In this document: piece by piece, positions 9,409 to 18,618 of the stretch
Layout: each line of letters begins with the position of its first letter
Position numbering within the stretch: the stretch's first letter is position 1
NCBI GenBank assembly: GCA_963735445.1
Contig: CAVTLC010000032.1
Coordinates: forward strand, 57,686 to 121,685
Direction of reading: 5' to 3'
DNA length: 64,000 bases
Origin: AP-15 sp963735445
Lineage (GTDB): Bacteria > Pseudomonadota > Alphaproteobacteria > ATCC43930 > CGMCC-115725
Notes under the pieces: model-generated
What the model saw: the letters and a program-made list of their open reading frames with translations, nothing else
Told to the model about the DNA's origin: nothing
The model's database searches: none
Position numbers and translations under genes: made by a program

Positions 9409-9760
9409 TCCCAGACGAGACGAACTCCCGACCAGTCGGGGAGAGCGCCTGATCAGCAGAATTCCCGGGTAACCGGGAAAAAGCCGGGAATTTCTGCGGT
9501 TCAGCCGCGTACTGCCGCGAAACAGCGAGGCATATCAAAGAGTTGGGGCCCATTCCCGTGGCGGCCTAAACGGGAATTTTCGCGCCCCGAACCGGGAAAT
9601 AAATTGGCCGAACCGGGAATAATCACGACTATCGGTAAGCCTTCTACCATAGCGCTAAAAGCCGCCTTTTATGTGGCGTTACGAATTTGCCCGGTCGCGG
9701 AGAATGCGGCCTCCGACGGTGGCTATTGGCCCGGCCCCCCCGTGTCGCCGGCGCGAAGAG
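9409..9760. repeat. intergenic cluster of CGGGAA / TTCCCG motifs
   Basis: No gene is supported. The motif CGGGAA or its complement occurs seven times between 9463 and 9620 (around 9463, 9474, 9485, 9553, 9571, 9593 and 9614), five of them as CGGGAA on plus, often inside AACCGGGAAT or CCGGGAAA. The spacing is irregular, unlike CRISPR or iteron arrays. It resembles dispersed intergenic repeats known from Rhizobiales-type genomes, a comparison made from memory. Confidence 0.5.
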
Positions 9761-10255
9761 TTAGCGCGCGCCGAGATAGGCCAGCGTCGGCAGATAGGCG
9801 TGGGCGACCTGCGGCGACATCCACAGGATGCCGAAGGTATTCGGAGCAAAACTCCAGCTTGCCGGCGGATAGCCCTGGGTCCAGCTGGCAATCCAGTCGA
9901 CCTGCAGATAATCCTGTGTCCCCGGCTCCAGTTGCAGGGTCACGGACTGGGCCGTCGGCAGTCCATACGGCTCAACCCTGAAGCGATACGTCCCCGGTGC
10001 GAAATCGCGATAGAAATCGGTTCCGGGCGCAATCGTTCCGACGGGAGCCCCATTCGCATAGACCATCGGCGAGTAGGCCGTGACGGCGCCGAATTGCGGC
10101 GTCAGCGACGGACGGAAAAACCAAACTCGCGCCATTCCCGGCCTGAGTGGCGGAGCCTGAGCTTGCGAGACCGCAGTCGCCTCGGCGCATCCGGCAAACC
10201 CGGAAAAGGCGAGGCCGAGCAGCAGCAATATCGAAAACTTCAACCCGCGCATCAT
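9761..10255 (-). CDS. DUF2846-like lipoprotein
   Basis: Start chosen at ATG 10255, or the adjacent ATG at 10252, behind GGAGAAAC; the longer frame upstream is not signal-like. The protein begins MMRGLKFSILLLLGLAF and has a lipobox FAGC, so it should be an outer or inner membrane lipoprotein. The mature part (MARVWFFRPS, VYANGAPVGTI, APGTYRFRVEP, LEPGTQDYLQVDW) fits DUF2846, a small beta-sandwich domain of unknown function. Monocistronic. Confidence 0.7.
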   Translation of the reverse strand: MMRGLKFSILLLLGLAFSGFAGCAEATAVSQAQAPPLRPGMARVWFFRPSLTPQFGAVTAYSPMVYANGAPVGTIAPGTDFYRDFAPGTYRFRVEPYGLPTAQSVTLQLEPGTQDYLQVDWIASWTQGYPPASWSFAPNTFGILWMSPQVAHAYLPTLAYLGAR

Positions 10256-10467
10256 GTTTCTCCGTTCGGCGAGGCCGATTATTGAAGAACAACGCCGATC
10301 GGAACCGGTTGTCCGAGCCAGCACCGCCGGGTGGGTCAATTATGATCATTTTACCGGGCGATTATGATCACGACTCTGAGAGCGGTAATCGGCTCATTGT
10401 AGTGTCGCGTAATACTGCGCTTATCCGGCGTCCGGGCCGCGTAGTCCGGCCCGGAGCGGAGCCCTGA

Positions 10468-11660
10468 TTACGCCGCGCCTGCACGCTGTTGCGATGCCGT
10501 CACCGGGATCTTGTAGAGATTGACCGCATTCTCAAAGACCAGCTGATTGAGCGCCTCTTTGCCCAACGCCGTCTCGGCCGGGGCGTGACCCATCGCTTTC
10601 GAATGCGGCCATGGGCTGTCAAGACCAGGGAAATCGCTCGCCCACAGAAAATTCTTCAATCCGACTTCGGGGGCGCGACGAAAACCGCCTTCTTCCTCGA
10701 CCTCAAAGGTGAAAAAGACCTGGCGTTTGACGAACTCGCTGGGCTTGTCCGAGAGCTCGATGTCCGGCTTGAAAACGCGGTTCGACGGTTCGCCAAAATC
10801 CCACTCGCGGTCAAATCGCCAGAACATGAACGGGACCCACCCGACCCCCGCCTCTTCGAGGACAAAGCGGATGCCGGGATGGCGATCGCAGATACCCGGA
10901 GAACACGACCGCGCTCATCAATTCGGCCATCAGCCCCATCGGGAAATTGGCGACCCGCATCAATGCCTGATTGCGCGGCTCGATACCCGACACGCCGACC
11001 CCCATCTGGCGCGACCCGCCACTCGGATTGGCGTGCAGATTGACCGGCATTCCGGTCTCCGCGGCCGCCGCCCAGACCGGCTCCCACATCTGGTGGATCA
11101 CCGGTTCCGGAGCGTTGGCCCAGTCAAAGATGACCCCGGTCGGCATGCCGAAATCGGCCACCCGCAGCAGCTCGGCGACAGCCTCGTCCGGCGCCATGCA
11201 CGGCAATGGCAGCAGCATGATGAACCGGCCGTTGGATTCCTCGTACAGCTCGCGCGCCCAGTCGTTGACCGCACGCACGACAGGCGGCGCGCAGTTCCGG
11301 GTTCTTGATCTGCCAGATCTGCTCGTAGGGACCGTTGACGAGTTCGGCATCGACGCCGTCGCGGTCCATATCCTCGCAGCGATATCGGGCGTCGGCGGCG
11401 CGGAAGATGCCGGGCTCCGGCTCTTCCGGCAGGCCCGCCCTTGTGTAGCAATTGACCGGGCCGCGGCCGACCCCGGCCCAGCCGACGCCGCTCCACGGCC
11501 GTCCTTCGACAACCCATTGCCGCACGCCGTCGGCTCCGGTCACGACCCGCGGCGCGTCATCCTGGAATTTTCGCGGCAGCCGTTTGCTCCACAGATCGAA
11601 CGGCAGGTGCATCAAGCGGCAATGGCCATCCGCCGACACCACCCCAAATCGCTTTTCCAT
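10468..11660 (-). CDS. amidohydrolase family 2 (TIM-barrel metal hydrolase), two frameshifts
   Basis: Start at ATG 11660 behind GAGGAGGAAACGTC. The first part reads SADGHCRL and DRDGVDAELVNGPY. The middle, in the next frame from about 11270, reads ELYEESNGRFIMLLPLP, GVIFDWANAP and NLHANPSGGSRQ. From about 10890 a third frame gives FMFWRFDREWDFGEP, KNFLWASDFPGLDSPWPHS and LGKEALNQLVFENAVNLY. These are the N-terminal, central and C-terminal parts of one amidohydrolase_2 (decarboxylase/hydrolase) protein of about 397 residues. The metal-ligand DxH at the N-terminus reads DGH. Either two sequence errors or a young pseudogene; the substrate is unknown. Confidence 0.7.
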
Positions 11661-11697
11661 GACGTTTCCTCCTCTGCGCTCCCAGCTTGTCCCACTT

Positions 11698-11768
11698 TCC
11701 CGGCGGAAGCCGGGATCCACCGGTCCGCCGCTCGTATTGTGGAACTATAGGCCCCGGCCTGCGCCGGG
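11698..11768. repeat. paired REP-like hairpins upstream of the amidohydrolase
   Basis: Two short perfect inverted repeats: TCCCGGC-GGAA-GCCGGGA (11698-11715) and CCCGGC-CTGC-GCCGGG (11753-11768), separated by 37 bases. The arrangement (GGATCCCGGCTTxCGCCGGG plus GTCCCGGCGCAGGCCGGGG on minus) looks like a common dispersed intergenic palindrome of proteobacteria. It sits between divergently oriented genes. Confidence 0.55.
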
Positions 11769-11956
11769 ACAGCGTTAATAAGTAGGCTGACGTATTTCTC
11801 CGATTTAGGCGCCGGCGCGATTGGGGCTAACATCTGCAGCCATTGCAGAGAAGCGTCCTTTCGTGCACGCGGCGCGGGTTGGCGGGGTCGAACGAAATTC
11901 TGGTGGTGATCGAGGGTATCGGACTTGGTGGCGACCGCAGCGCAGGACGCCGCTGA

Positions 11957-12640
11957 TTGTCGGTCTCGGATCTCTGGGCGAGCCTCAATCCCAATGCGCT
12001 CGGCCGCATTATCGCGCTCTCGCTCGCTGTCAGCCTTTCTGCCACCGCTCTGGCCACCTTGTTGGGTACACCGCTAGGGGCAGCGCTTGCCGTCTATGCA
12101 GTGCCTGGACGACGGATCCTCGTGATCGCCGTCAATGCTTTGCTCGGCCTGCCGCCGGTGGTCGTCGGTCTGGCGCTCTATCTGCTCCTATCTCGATCGG
12201 GTCCGCTCGGGCTCCTCGGCCTGTTGTTCACGCCGGGCGCGATGGTGCTCGCACAAGCTGTGCTGGCAGTCCCGATCGTGACGGCGCTGGTTCACGACGC
12301 GACTGCCGATGCTTGGGCAGAGTACGGTGCCGCATTCCAAGTTGACGGCGCAACGCGGCTGCAGTCGATTCCCCACCTGCTCGCGATCGCGCGGACACGG
12401 TTGGTGACGGCTGTCCTCGCCGGGTTCGGCCGGACGATCTCGGAGGTGGGGGCCATCTTAATCGTCGGCGGCAATATCGCCGGGTACACGCGGACGATGA
12501 CAACGGCGATCGTTCTCGAGACCAGTGAGGGCAATCTGTCGTTCGCCCTCGGCCTCGGAGCTGTGCTCATCGGAATCAGCATCGCCGTCAGCGCAACGAT
12601 CTTCGCCGTCGGCAACCGAGGAAAGAGGAGATGGTGGTGA
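11957..12640 (+). CDS. tungstate/molybdate-type ABC transporter permease (TupB-like)
   Basis: 227 residues, TTG start, at least five hydrophobic segments (ALSLAVSLSATALATLLG, VVVGLALYLLLS, MVLAQAVLAVPIVTAL, ALGLGAVLIGISIAVSA). The cytoplasmic EAA-type loop appears as EYGAAFQVDGATRLQSIPHLL, followed by GFGRTISEVGAILIVGGNI, as in TupB. The permease would work with a periplasmic TupA and an ATPase TupC. Only a truncated TupA-like start follows and no ATPase is found in the window, so it is probably an orphan with no working transporter. Confidence 0.8.
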   Translation: MSVSDLWASLNPNALGRIIALSLAVSLSATALATLLGTPLGAALAVYAVPGRRILVIAVNALLGLPPVVVGLALYLLLSRSGPLGLLGLLFTPGAMVLAQAVLAVPIVTALVHDATADAWAEYGAAFQVDGATRLQSIPHLLAIARTRLVTAVLAGFGRTISEVGAILIVGGNIAGYTRTMTTAIVLETSEGNLSFALGLGAVLIGISIAVSATIFAVGNRGKRRWW

Positions 12641-12714
12641 GACGCATGCTAGCCGCAGCGATCCTAATCGCTTTAGGCGGGCGAGCTCGGCATGTCCATA
12701 GGACGCCCTGCTGA
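12637..12714 (+). pseudogene. truncated start of a periplasmic binding protein (TupA-like?)
   Basis: A GTG overlapping the permease stop by four bases, behind AAGAGGAGAT, opens 25 codons. They read as a signal-peptide start (VRRMLAAAILIALGG) and then run into a stop at 12714. The position and overlap are those of the substrate-binding subunit of the same transporter. Nothing resembling the mature protein follows. Inferred to be a gene lost by deletion. Confidence 0.45.
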
Positions 12715-12965
12715 CGATAACAAGGCGGGAGCAATGCCGCATCGAGCAAGCCCGGATTGACGAAAGTCCGTTCGAGGACTCCGGCCCGCGTTAACCGACA
12801 TCTATTGTCAATGGGAGTTCGCAGACCTGCAGCAATCTGCGGACTGTTGATCGCGTCCGTCGTCCTCACGCAGGTGAAACGATCGTCAGGCGTGCGCGAT
12901 CTTTCGAGTGATCTCGAAATAGTGATTTGGTCCGGCGAGATAGCGCCGGGAATAGCGACCGGCGC

Positions 12966-13173
12966 CTATTCGGCCAGCAGAGCGCGCACCAGATCGGCGC
13001 GGCTTACGATGCCGACAATGCGGCCGTCGCGGACGACCGGCACACGCTTTATGCGGTGTGTCGTCAGGAGCCGCGCAATCTCTCGCGAGGCTGGTCTCCT
13101 CGCTCACCGTGATCACTGGCGCAGACATCACCCGGCGATCAACTGTTGCTGTATGGTCCACTGCGCAACCCAC
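12966..13173 (-). pseudogene. CBS-domain protein fragment, frameshifted
   Basis: On minus, RVMSAPVITVSEETSLAR is read in one frame. After one base near 13085 it continues as EIARLLTTHRIKRVPVV, RDGRIVGIVSRADLV and RALLAE-stop in the next. Together this is one complete CBS motif, the nucleotide-sensing module normally present in pairs. The upstream CBS half is absent, so this is a 3' remnant of a larger gene. Confidence 0.65.
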
Positions 13174-13320
13174 TGGCTAGCCAGGCAAGGCGGCACGATG
13201 CGGGCCTAATGTGGTCCCACTGCCGCCTTTCAGCGCCCAGCATCACATTTTGAGGAAGGCATTGAGCTTTAATTTGCATCAAGGCCGGATCGGAATGACA
13301 GCTGCGCTATTTCCTGCGGC

Positions 13321-14103
13321 TTAACGGATTGTCACGACGACCACCCGGTTCTGGCGAAGACGCACACCTTCGGCCGTCAATACCCGCAGGTAATCGGACG
13401 CCTTTGGGGTGATGCGGTCTGCTGCGACACCCGCACCGACGAGGTAGTTCCGGACCGCGTTCGCCCGCAGGGACGCGAGCTTGGCGCCCTCGGTTTCCTG
13501 GCTGTCACTGCCTCCCGTCACGTCGAAATTCACGAAGCGACATTTCCAGGCGTCCACCAGGTCGCTAAGCGCCTTTCGGTTGTCGGCATTGAGCCAGCCC
13601 TTCTGAAAGCCGTACTCCAGCACGTAAGCCCGTGGCGCATTTTCCGGCGGGATCGGCATGTCGATCGTCAGGCCTTGCCCGGAAACGCCAAGGCCGATGC
13701 CGACCGTCTGCGCAGCAAGCTCGATGATGACGTCATTGGCCTTGTTTTTCAGTGTAGCGGCGCCGCCGCCGACACCCACCGTAACTTGACCCCCGCTTGC
13801 GACGTAGGTCCCGGGGAAATCGTCTAGCTTCGTCAGATTTTTGATAGGGCCCGAGGCCGAGATTTTCGACACGTTGACCTGAACCCCGGCGCCAAAGCCG
13901 CCGATTGTAAAGGGATAGTCACAATTCGTCCCCAGGTTCGGCAGGTGGAGCTGGCCATCGCCGCTCCCCCCACCGATACCGGCCATGGCTGAAATCGCTT
14001 CGAGTTCCACCGAGGGCGCGTTGTTCGTCTGAGCGCGTGCAGAAGCTGCTCCGACTGCGAGAGACAACAGCGATACAGCAGCGGCATATTTTGTAATATT
14101 CAT
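13321..14103 (-). CDS. secreted OmpA-like C-terminal domain protein
   Basis: 260 residues with an N-terminal signal peptide (AAAVSLLSLAVGAASARA) and start ATG behind AAGGTGA. Residues 30-150 are glycine-rich and beta-like, with no recognised domain. The last 85 residues resemble an OmpA-type peptidoglycan-associating domain (FDVTGGSDSQETEGAKLASLRANAVRNY, then VGAGVAADRITPKASD, then RQNRVVV). It is probably periplasmic or anchored between outer membrane and peptidoglycan. It stands alone. The domain call for the C-terminus is moderately sure. Confidence 0.65.
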   Translation of the reverse strand: MNITKYAAAVSLLSLAVGAASARAQTNNAPSVELEAISAMAGIGGGSGDGQLHLPNLGTNCDYPFTIGGFGAGVQVNVSKISASGPIKNLTKLDDFPGTYVASGGQVTVGVGGGAATLKNKANDVIIELAAQTVGIGLGVSGQGLTIDMPIPPENAPRAYVLEYGFQKGWLNADNRKALSDLVDAWKCRFVNFDVTGGSDSQETEGAKLASLRANAVRNYLVGAGVAADRITPKASDYLRVLTAEGVRLRQNRVVVVTIR

Positions 14104-14709
14104 GATGTCACCTTATCAGGCAGTGAAGGATCACACCCAGAGTTGGCTCCCACTGCAGCGGGGTCCGCGGTCAACTGAGGCTTGGCGCCGGCTCTATGAA
14201 CTGCAAGCTACGAACGCCCGCGGCGCAGGGCCTTGATCAAGATTAAAGCGATGCGGGAATTTGCAAATATCCAACTGAACTAACGAAATAGCCCGACTGC
14301 TTGATCGAAGTTAAAGCCGCGTCGGACGGCCAGCGACAGGATTGCACACTCTATGGAGATACCAGCTAGGATCCCGTCTTGAAGGTCGACATTAAAGATC
14401 AAGCCCCCTCTCGAAAGCCAGCCATGCCGGTCTCGGTGCACGCCAACATTAGTGATAAAGAGTTTGCATTTGCGGGATCCCAAACCCATCGAGCGCCGTG
14501 TCCCACGCTTTGACGACCAATAATGCCGGCTCAATTCACAGAGGGCAGCTTCGCGCAGTCGAACAGTCGACGTCCACTCGCATAGAGACGCTTGATATCG
14601 CCGGTAGAACCAGCCTTGCCTTAATTTAAGTCAAAGCCCAGAGCGCTTTAGCTCTGCCGGGCGGCGGCGAACGTTCATGCCGCCAAGTCGCGCCGCCGAT
14701 CATTTGCGA
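14104..14709. other. intergenic, no supported gene
   Basis: An 84-codon frame on minus (14280-14534) has no recognisable family, signal peptide or good ribosome site, and I do not call it. No RNA gene or clear terminator is seen. Confidence 0.4.
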
Positions 14710-14898
14710 TTATTGGCGATGCCGTGAGTTCAACTCGTCGAGGAGTTTCTTGCCCGCTTGCAGATCGGCGGTGTCGAATCCTTCGGTGAACCGCTCATAA
14801 ATCGGCGCCAGCAGATCGCGCGCCTCATCGATGCGGTCCCGGGCGCGCAGTAGGCGAGCGAGGCTCGTTGCGGCGCGCAGTTCCCAGGACAACGCACC
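14710..14898 (-). pseudogene. C-terminal fragment of an adenylate/guanylate cyclase-TPR protein
   Basis: About 62 codons ending at 14710 read ELRAATSLARLLRARDRI, EARDLLAPIYERFTEGFDTADL and KKLLDEL. This is the characteristic last TPR segment of the large class III cyclase/ATPase/TPR proteins common in Rhizobiales-type genomes. Upstream of about 14898 the homology stops abruptly, with no cyclase or ATPase domain. Remnant. Confidence 0.6.
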
Positions 14899-15552
14899 TT
14901 GTCGGCGGGCCCGGTCAGGTCGACGACCCTCGAACAGAGACCCAGCGTCGAGGTGGTCAAGGCCCCGCCGGCACCGAGGTACCCGTACTCCCGCCACACT
15001 AGCTCTCGGCGGTGGTGCTAAGCAATGGATAGCCCGCTCTGCGTTATCGCTTCCATTTCGCCGGTTAGTCCCTCAGGACGGGTGTTGCTCTGTAATGTCA
15101 GGTTAGGTCAACAACGTTGGTCCTGCATTGGCGGATGAGCGTCAGGTCCACCCCGGCAAACAGACCATCGCCTTCACCAGACGAACCGTCTCAGAGGTGC
15201 CATAACCGGACGTCAGACTCACGGCAGATGCGGGCTTCACCGGTAAGCGTGCCCTGAATTGGCCACGACCGGTGTCAGCAGGTTGAGATTGCCCTGCTGT
15301 GGTGAATAGAAATCCGCGCAGTGTCAACTCAGTGTTTAGCGAACTGGGCGATTTCGAGTTCAATTAGGGCCAGCATTACGCTGGCGCGCAACAGATCTGT
15401 CAGTGACGGATCGGAGTGCGACCACACCGGTGAAGGGACCTGCCCATTCCATTACGGCCGGGGTCGGACATTGCAATGCGTCGTTGCCGGTATTGGCGCA
15501 GCGCCGCGATACTATCTCTCGCGATACTATCTCTTATGTATTATCCGGGCTA
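14899..15552. other. intergenic, no supported gene
   Basis: Several short frames on both strands lack family resemblance. The sequence GATACTATCTC is tandemly doubled at about 15508-15535. No RNA or promoter is evident. Confidence 0.4.
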
Positions 15553-16893
15553 TCAGACGCCATCGAGGTCGCGATAATCCGGCAATTCAGCCGTGACCTG
15601 CCGTCCGCGGTCGATGACCAAGCGATCGGATTGTGGGCGACACATCAGCTCGTTGAGGGTGCGCGCATTGAAAAGAATGAGACGCGCTACAGCGCCTTCG
15701 GCGATCGTCCCAAGCTGCCCCGCCCGGATGATCGCCTGAGGCACCGGACCTGCCATCGCTACCGCATCGCCGAATGGATGATCGAGGTGCAAAATTCGTA
15801 CGGCCTGACGGAAGGTATCCACCATGTCATGATCGCCATAGGCATGGAACGGATCGCGGCAATTGTCACCCGCGATCGCGACTGGTATGCCGCGATGGCG
15901 CATTTCATGGACCGGCGCGACGCCGCGCCAACGCGGCGTTCGCCCATCGCTCCGATCCTGAAGATAAAGATTGACGGTTGGCAGCGTCACTATCGCGATA
16001 CCCGCCTCGGCGCAAAGGTCGAGGGTCCGGCGTGTTTGCTCTTCTGGCTGCACTGCCAGGCTGCAGCAATGTCCGCACACCACGCGACCCCTAAATCGAT
16101 TGCGCAGCACTGCAGCGGCGACATGCGCGAGCGCGGTCGCCGCAGGGTCTCCGCTCTCGTCTACGTGCAGATCGACGTCGAGACCCCGTTCTGAGGCGAG
16201 GTGAAGGACAGTATCCAGAAGCGGGTCGAGATCGTCGAGCAGCCGGCCGTGAACGCCACCGACAGCGCGCGTTACGGCACCGAGAATGCCGCCCGAAGCG
16301 GTCACGAGATCGGCGAGTTCCTCGCCGTAAGGGGTTCGGAACGCGTCGATCGGCACCAACGCCACGGCCTGCAGCAGGATGCGGTCCGCCCACTCGGCCC
16401 GCACCTCGCGAAACACTGCCCAGCTCCGCTGCGCTTGGTTCAGTTCCGGTGAATCGAGATGCGTGCGGATCGCAGCGACACCGTGGACATACGCGCAGCG
16501 CAATCCGAATTCCATACGCCGTTTGATATCCCCGGCGGTCCAGTAATCGGTGCGGTCTTCGGCGGTTGACTGTAGCGCTCCGGCGAAGGAACCGTCCGGA
16601 TTTTCGGTGCGGGTCACAATGTGACCCTTGTCGAGATGCGCGTGCATGTCGATGAGGGTCGGCCAGACGTAGCGCGCTTCGAGATCAATGGCGGGCAAGT
16701 CGGCGGATGCCGCCACGCCTGCCGGTTCGATCGCAGCGATCCTCTCATTGTCGACGAGGAGGTCGACCAGTGTTGCGCCGTCGCGATCAACAGCCGTTTT
16801 CGGCCCGCCGGGCAAGAAGCAGGTCGGAACGCGAGCTTGCCTGATCCAATAGCGCTGCACTTCTGGCACTTGGAGCGTCTTGAACAGGTCCAT
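15553..16893 (-). CDS. cytosine deaminase / amidohydrolase (CodA-like)
   Basis: 446 residues. Metal-binding blocks of the cytosine-deaminase branch of amidohydrolases are in order: HAH at 84-86 in DMHAHLDKGH, IRTHLDSPEL, HVDESGD (His and catalytic Glu), CGHCCSLAVQ and AGDNCRDPFHAYGDHDM (Asp ligand). Members hydrolyse cytosine to uracil plus ammonia, or act on related N-heterocycles, in the cytoplasm. It is isolated, with no permease or ABC transporter next to it, so the exact substrate is inferred from the family. Confidence 0.85.
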   Translation of the reverse strand: MDLFKTLQVPEVQRYWIRQARVPTCFLPGGPKTAVDRDGATLVDLLVDNERIAAIEPAGVAASADLPAIDLEARYVWPTLIDMHAHLDKGHIVTRTENPDGSFAGALQSTAEDRTDYWTAGDIKRRMEFGLRCAYVHGVAAIRTHLDSPELNQAQRSWAVFREVRAEWADRILLQAVALVPIDAFRTPYGEELADLVTASGGILGAVTRAVGGVHGRLLDDLDPLLDTVLHLASERGLDVDLHVDESGDPAATALAHVAAAVLRNRFRGRVVCGHCCSLAVQPEEQTRRTLDLCAEAGIAIVTLPTVNLYLQDRSDGRTPRWRGVAPVHEMRHRGIPVAIAGDNCRDPFHAYGDHDMVDTFRQAVRILHLDHPFGDAVAMAGPVPQAIIRAGQLGTIAEGAVARLILFNARTLNELMCRPQSDRLVIDRGRQVTAELPDYRDLDGV

Positions 16894-17118
16894 GGCAACC
16901 GGTGCTCACCATCTCGAGTGCGCTGGCGCTCCTACAATCCTGTGCCGAAGTCGATAGATCAACAGATGCTTGCTGATCGAAAGGTTGATTGGCACACCAC
17001 CATTCGACGAAAGCGCCAACCAGCGTGACATCTAAGAAAAAGATGAAACGGTGTCGTTAGCGAGCAAAGGACAATAAATAGTGCCGCGAGATCACCCGAG
17101 AATGGAACGATTGACCAG

Positions 17119-17262
17119 GAGTTGGCGGATGCGGTGGCTCCTTATCGCGCCGGCAAGTTCGGTGAAGCCGAGGCTCTTTGCAGGCGAGTTCTAACGAACC
17201 TCACTTTGCCTCGCTCGACCAGCGCGCGGCGGGCGGCAACAAGTGCACTGCGCGCCGCTTGA
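17119..17262 (+). pseudogene. TPR-protein N-terminal fragment
   Basis: The frame reads ELADAVAPYRAGKFGEAEAL followed by CRRVLTNL, the usual first TPR helix pair of long TPR/glycosyltransferase-type proteins. It then loses similarity and stops at 17262. No start codon or continuation is convincing. Too short to be a gene. Confidence 0.35.
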
Positions 17263-17337
17263 CAATCGCCGACACCTGTTCTCATTGTGTTCTAACGTTG
17301 GAGAGCCTCCTCGAAACGCCTTAGATGAACGGTCGGG

Positions 17338-18585
17338 ATGGAAACGACAGCCACCGTCCTCCATGCAGACCTGGATGCCTTCTATGCTTCGGTCGAGCAG
17401 CTGCTCGACCCTTCGTTGCGCGGCAAGCCCATCGCCGTCGGGGGTGGGGTTGTGCTTGCCGCTTCCTACGAAGCCAAGGCCTTCGGGGTGCGCGGGGGTA
17501 TGCCGGGACGGCAGGCGCGCGAGCTCTGTCCGCACCTCACCTTTGTCAGCGGCCACTTCCAGCACTACCAACGGCTCGGTGATGCGGCCATCAAGGTGGT
17601 CAAAGATTTCACGCCTCTCGTCGAGCGGATTTCCATCGACGAGGCCTTTGCCGACGTCGCGGGCTGCACCCATCTCTTCGGACCGCCTGCGGAAATTGCA
17701 AGGGCAATCCGGCACCGCGTGCGGGCGGAGCTTGGCCTTCCGATCTCAGTCGGCGTAGCGCGCACCAAGCATCTGGCGAAAATTGCCTCGCAAGTGGCTA
17801 AGCCCGACGGGCTGGTGGTTGTCGATCCCGACACCGAACTGGAATTCCTTCAGCACCTGCCCGTCGAGCTGATGTGGGGAGTGGGCCCGGTCACCCAGGC
17901 GCGTCTGGCCGAGATTGGCGTGCTCACTATTGGGCAGCTGGCAAAGACACCGGGATGGTCACTCGAGCGGTTGCTCGGTCCCGCAGCGGGGCAGAAACTC
18001 GCAGCGCTGGCATGGAATCGCGATCCACGGGAGATCAAGATTTACCGACAGGCCGGATCGATAGGAGCGCAGTCGGCGATCGGCAGGAAGCCTGCCGAAG
18101 AGCGAGTATTCCGCCCCGCGCTGCTGTATCTTGCAGACAGAATTGGCACTCGCCTGCGAGCCAAGTCCAGGGCTGGTCGAACCGTGACGGTCCGAGTTCG
18201 CTTCGCCAACCTCGGCTCAGCCACTCGCTCGGTTACGCTCGACGCGCCAATCTCCGCGACCGTGATCCTTGCCGAGATCGCCGAGGAGCTGGTGCGCGCG
18301 GTCCTTGCGGATCACCCTGATGAGAAAACGATCTCGCTCCTGGCGATCTCTGTGTCGCATCTCGAGGAGCACTGGGATGTTCAGCTGGAACTCCCGCTTG
18401 GGCTCAAAGATGAAGCCCGCCGCCCCGGCACCAAGAAAGGCATGGCGCGCTGGGCGGCCGACTGCGCTGTCGACAGGATCCGCGATCGCTTCGGATGGGA
18501 TGCGATCGGATATGCGTCGGTGGCGCTGGGGATTTCCCGTTCCGTGCCCGATGAGTTTCGCAAACTCGCCGAAAAGGACCTGTGA
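17338..18585 (+). CDS. dinB: DNA polymerase IV (Y-family translesion polymerase)
   Basis: 415 residues. Catalytic acidic residues are D11 in LHADLDAFYASVE and D101/E102 in SIDEAF; YEAKAFGVRGGMP and the VGVARTKHLAKIASQVAKPDG segment are family signatures. Helix-hairpin-helix (MWGVGPVTQARLAEIGVLTIGQL) and little-finger domains follow. It carries out error-prone bypass of lesions in the cytoplasm. No clear C-terminal beta-clamp motif is visible. A small inverted repeat GTGACC/GGTCAC overlaps the stop. Monocistronic, in an otherwise decayed neighbourhood. Confidence 0.92.
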   Translation: METTATVLHADLDAFYASVEQLLDPSLRGKPIAVGGGVVLAASYEAKAFGVRGGMPGRQARELCPHLTFVSGHFQHYQRLGDAAIKVVKDFTPLVERISIDEAFADVAGCTHLFGPPAEIARAIRHRVRAELGLPISVGVARTKHLAKIASQVAKPDGLVVVDPDTELEFLQHLPVELMWGVGPVTQARLAEIGVLTIGQLAKTPGWSLERLLGPAAGQKLAALAWNRDPREIKIYRQAGSIGAQSAIGRKPAEERVFRPALLYLADRIGTRLRAKSRAGRTVTVRVRFANLGSATRSVTLDAPISATVILAEIAEELVRAVLADHPDEKTISLLAISVSHLEEHWDVQLELPLGLKDEARRPGTKKGMARWAADCAVDRIRDRFGWDAIGYASVALGISRSVPDEFRKLAEKDL

Positions 18586-18618
18586 CCACCATCGGTCACG
18601 GGAAAACATGCTTATAGG

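Noticed and set aside
14280..14534. 84-codon frame on minus
   Set aside because: No family, no ribosome site, unusual composition compared with real genes nearby.
15142..15363. 73-codon frame on minus
   Set aside because: No recognisable domain or signal; short frames of this size are frequent by chance at this GC content.
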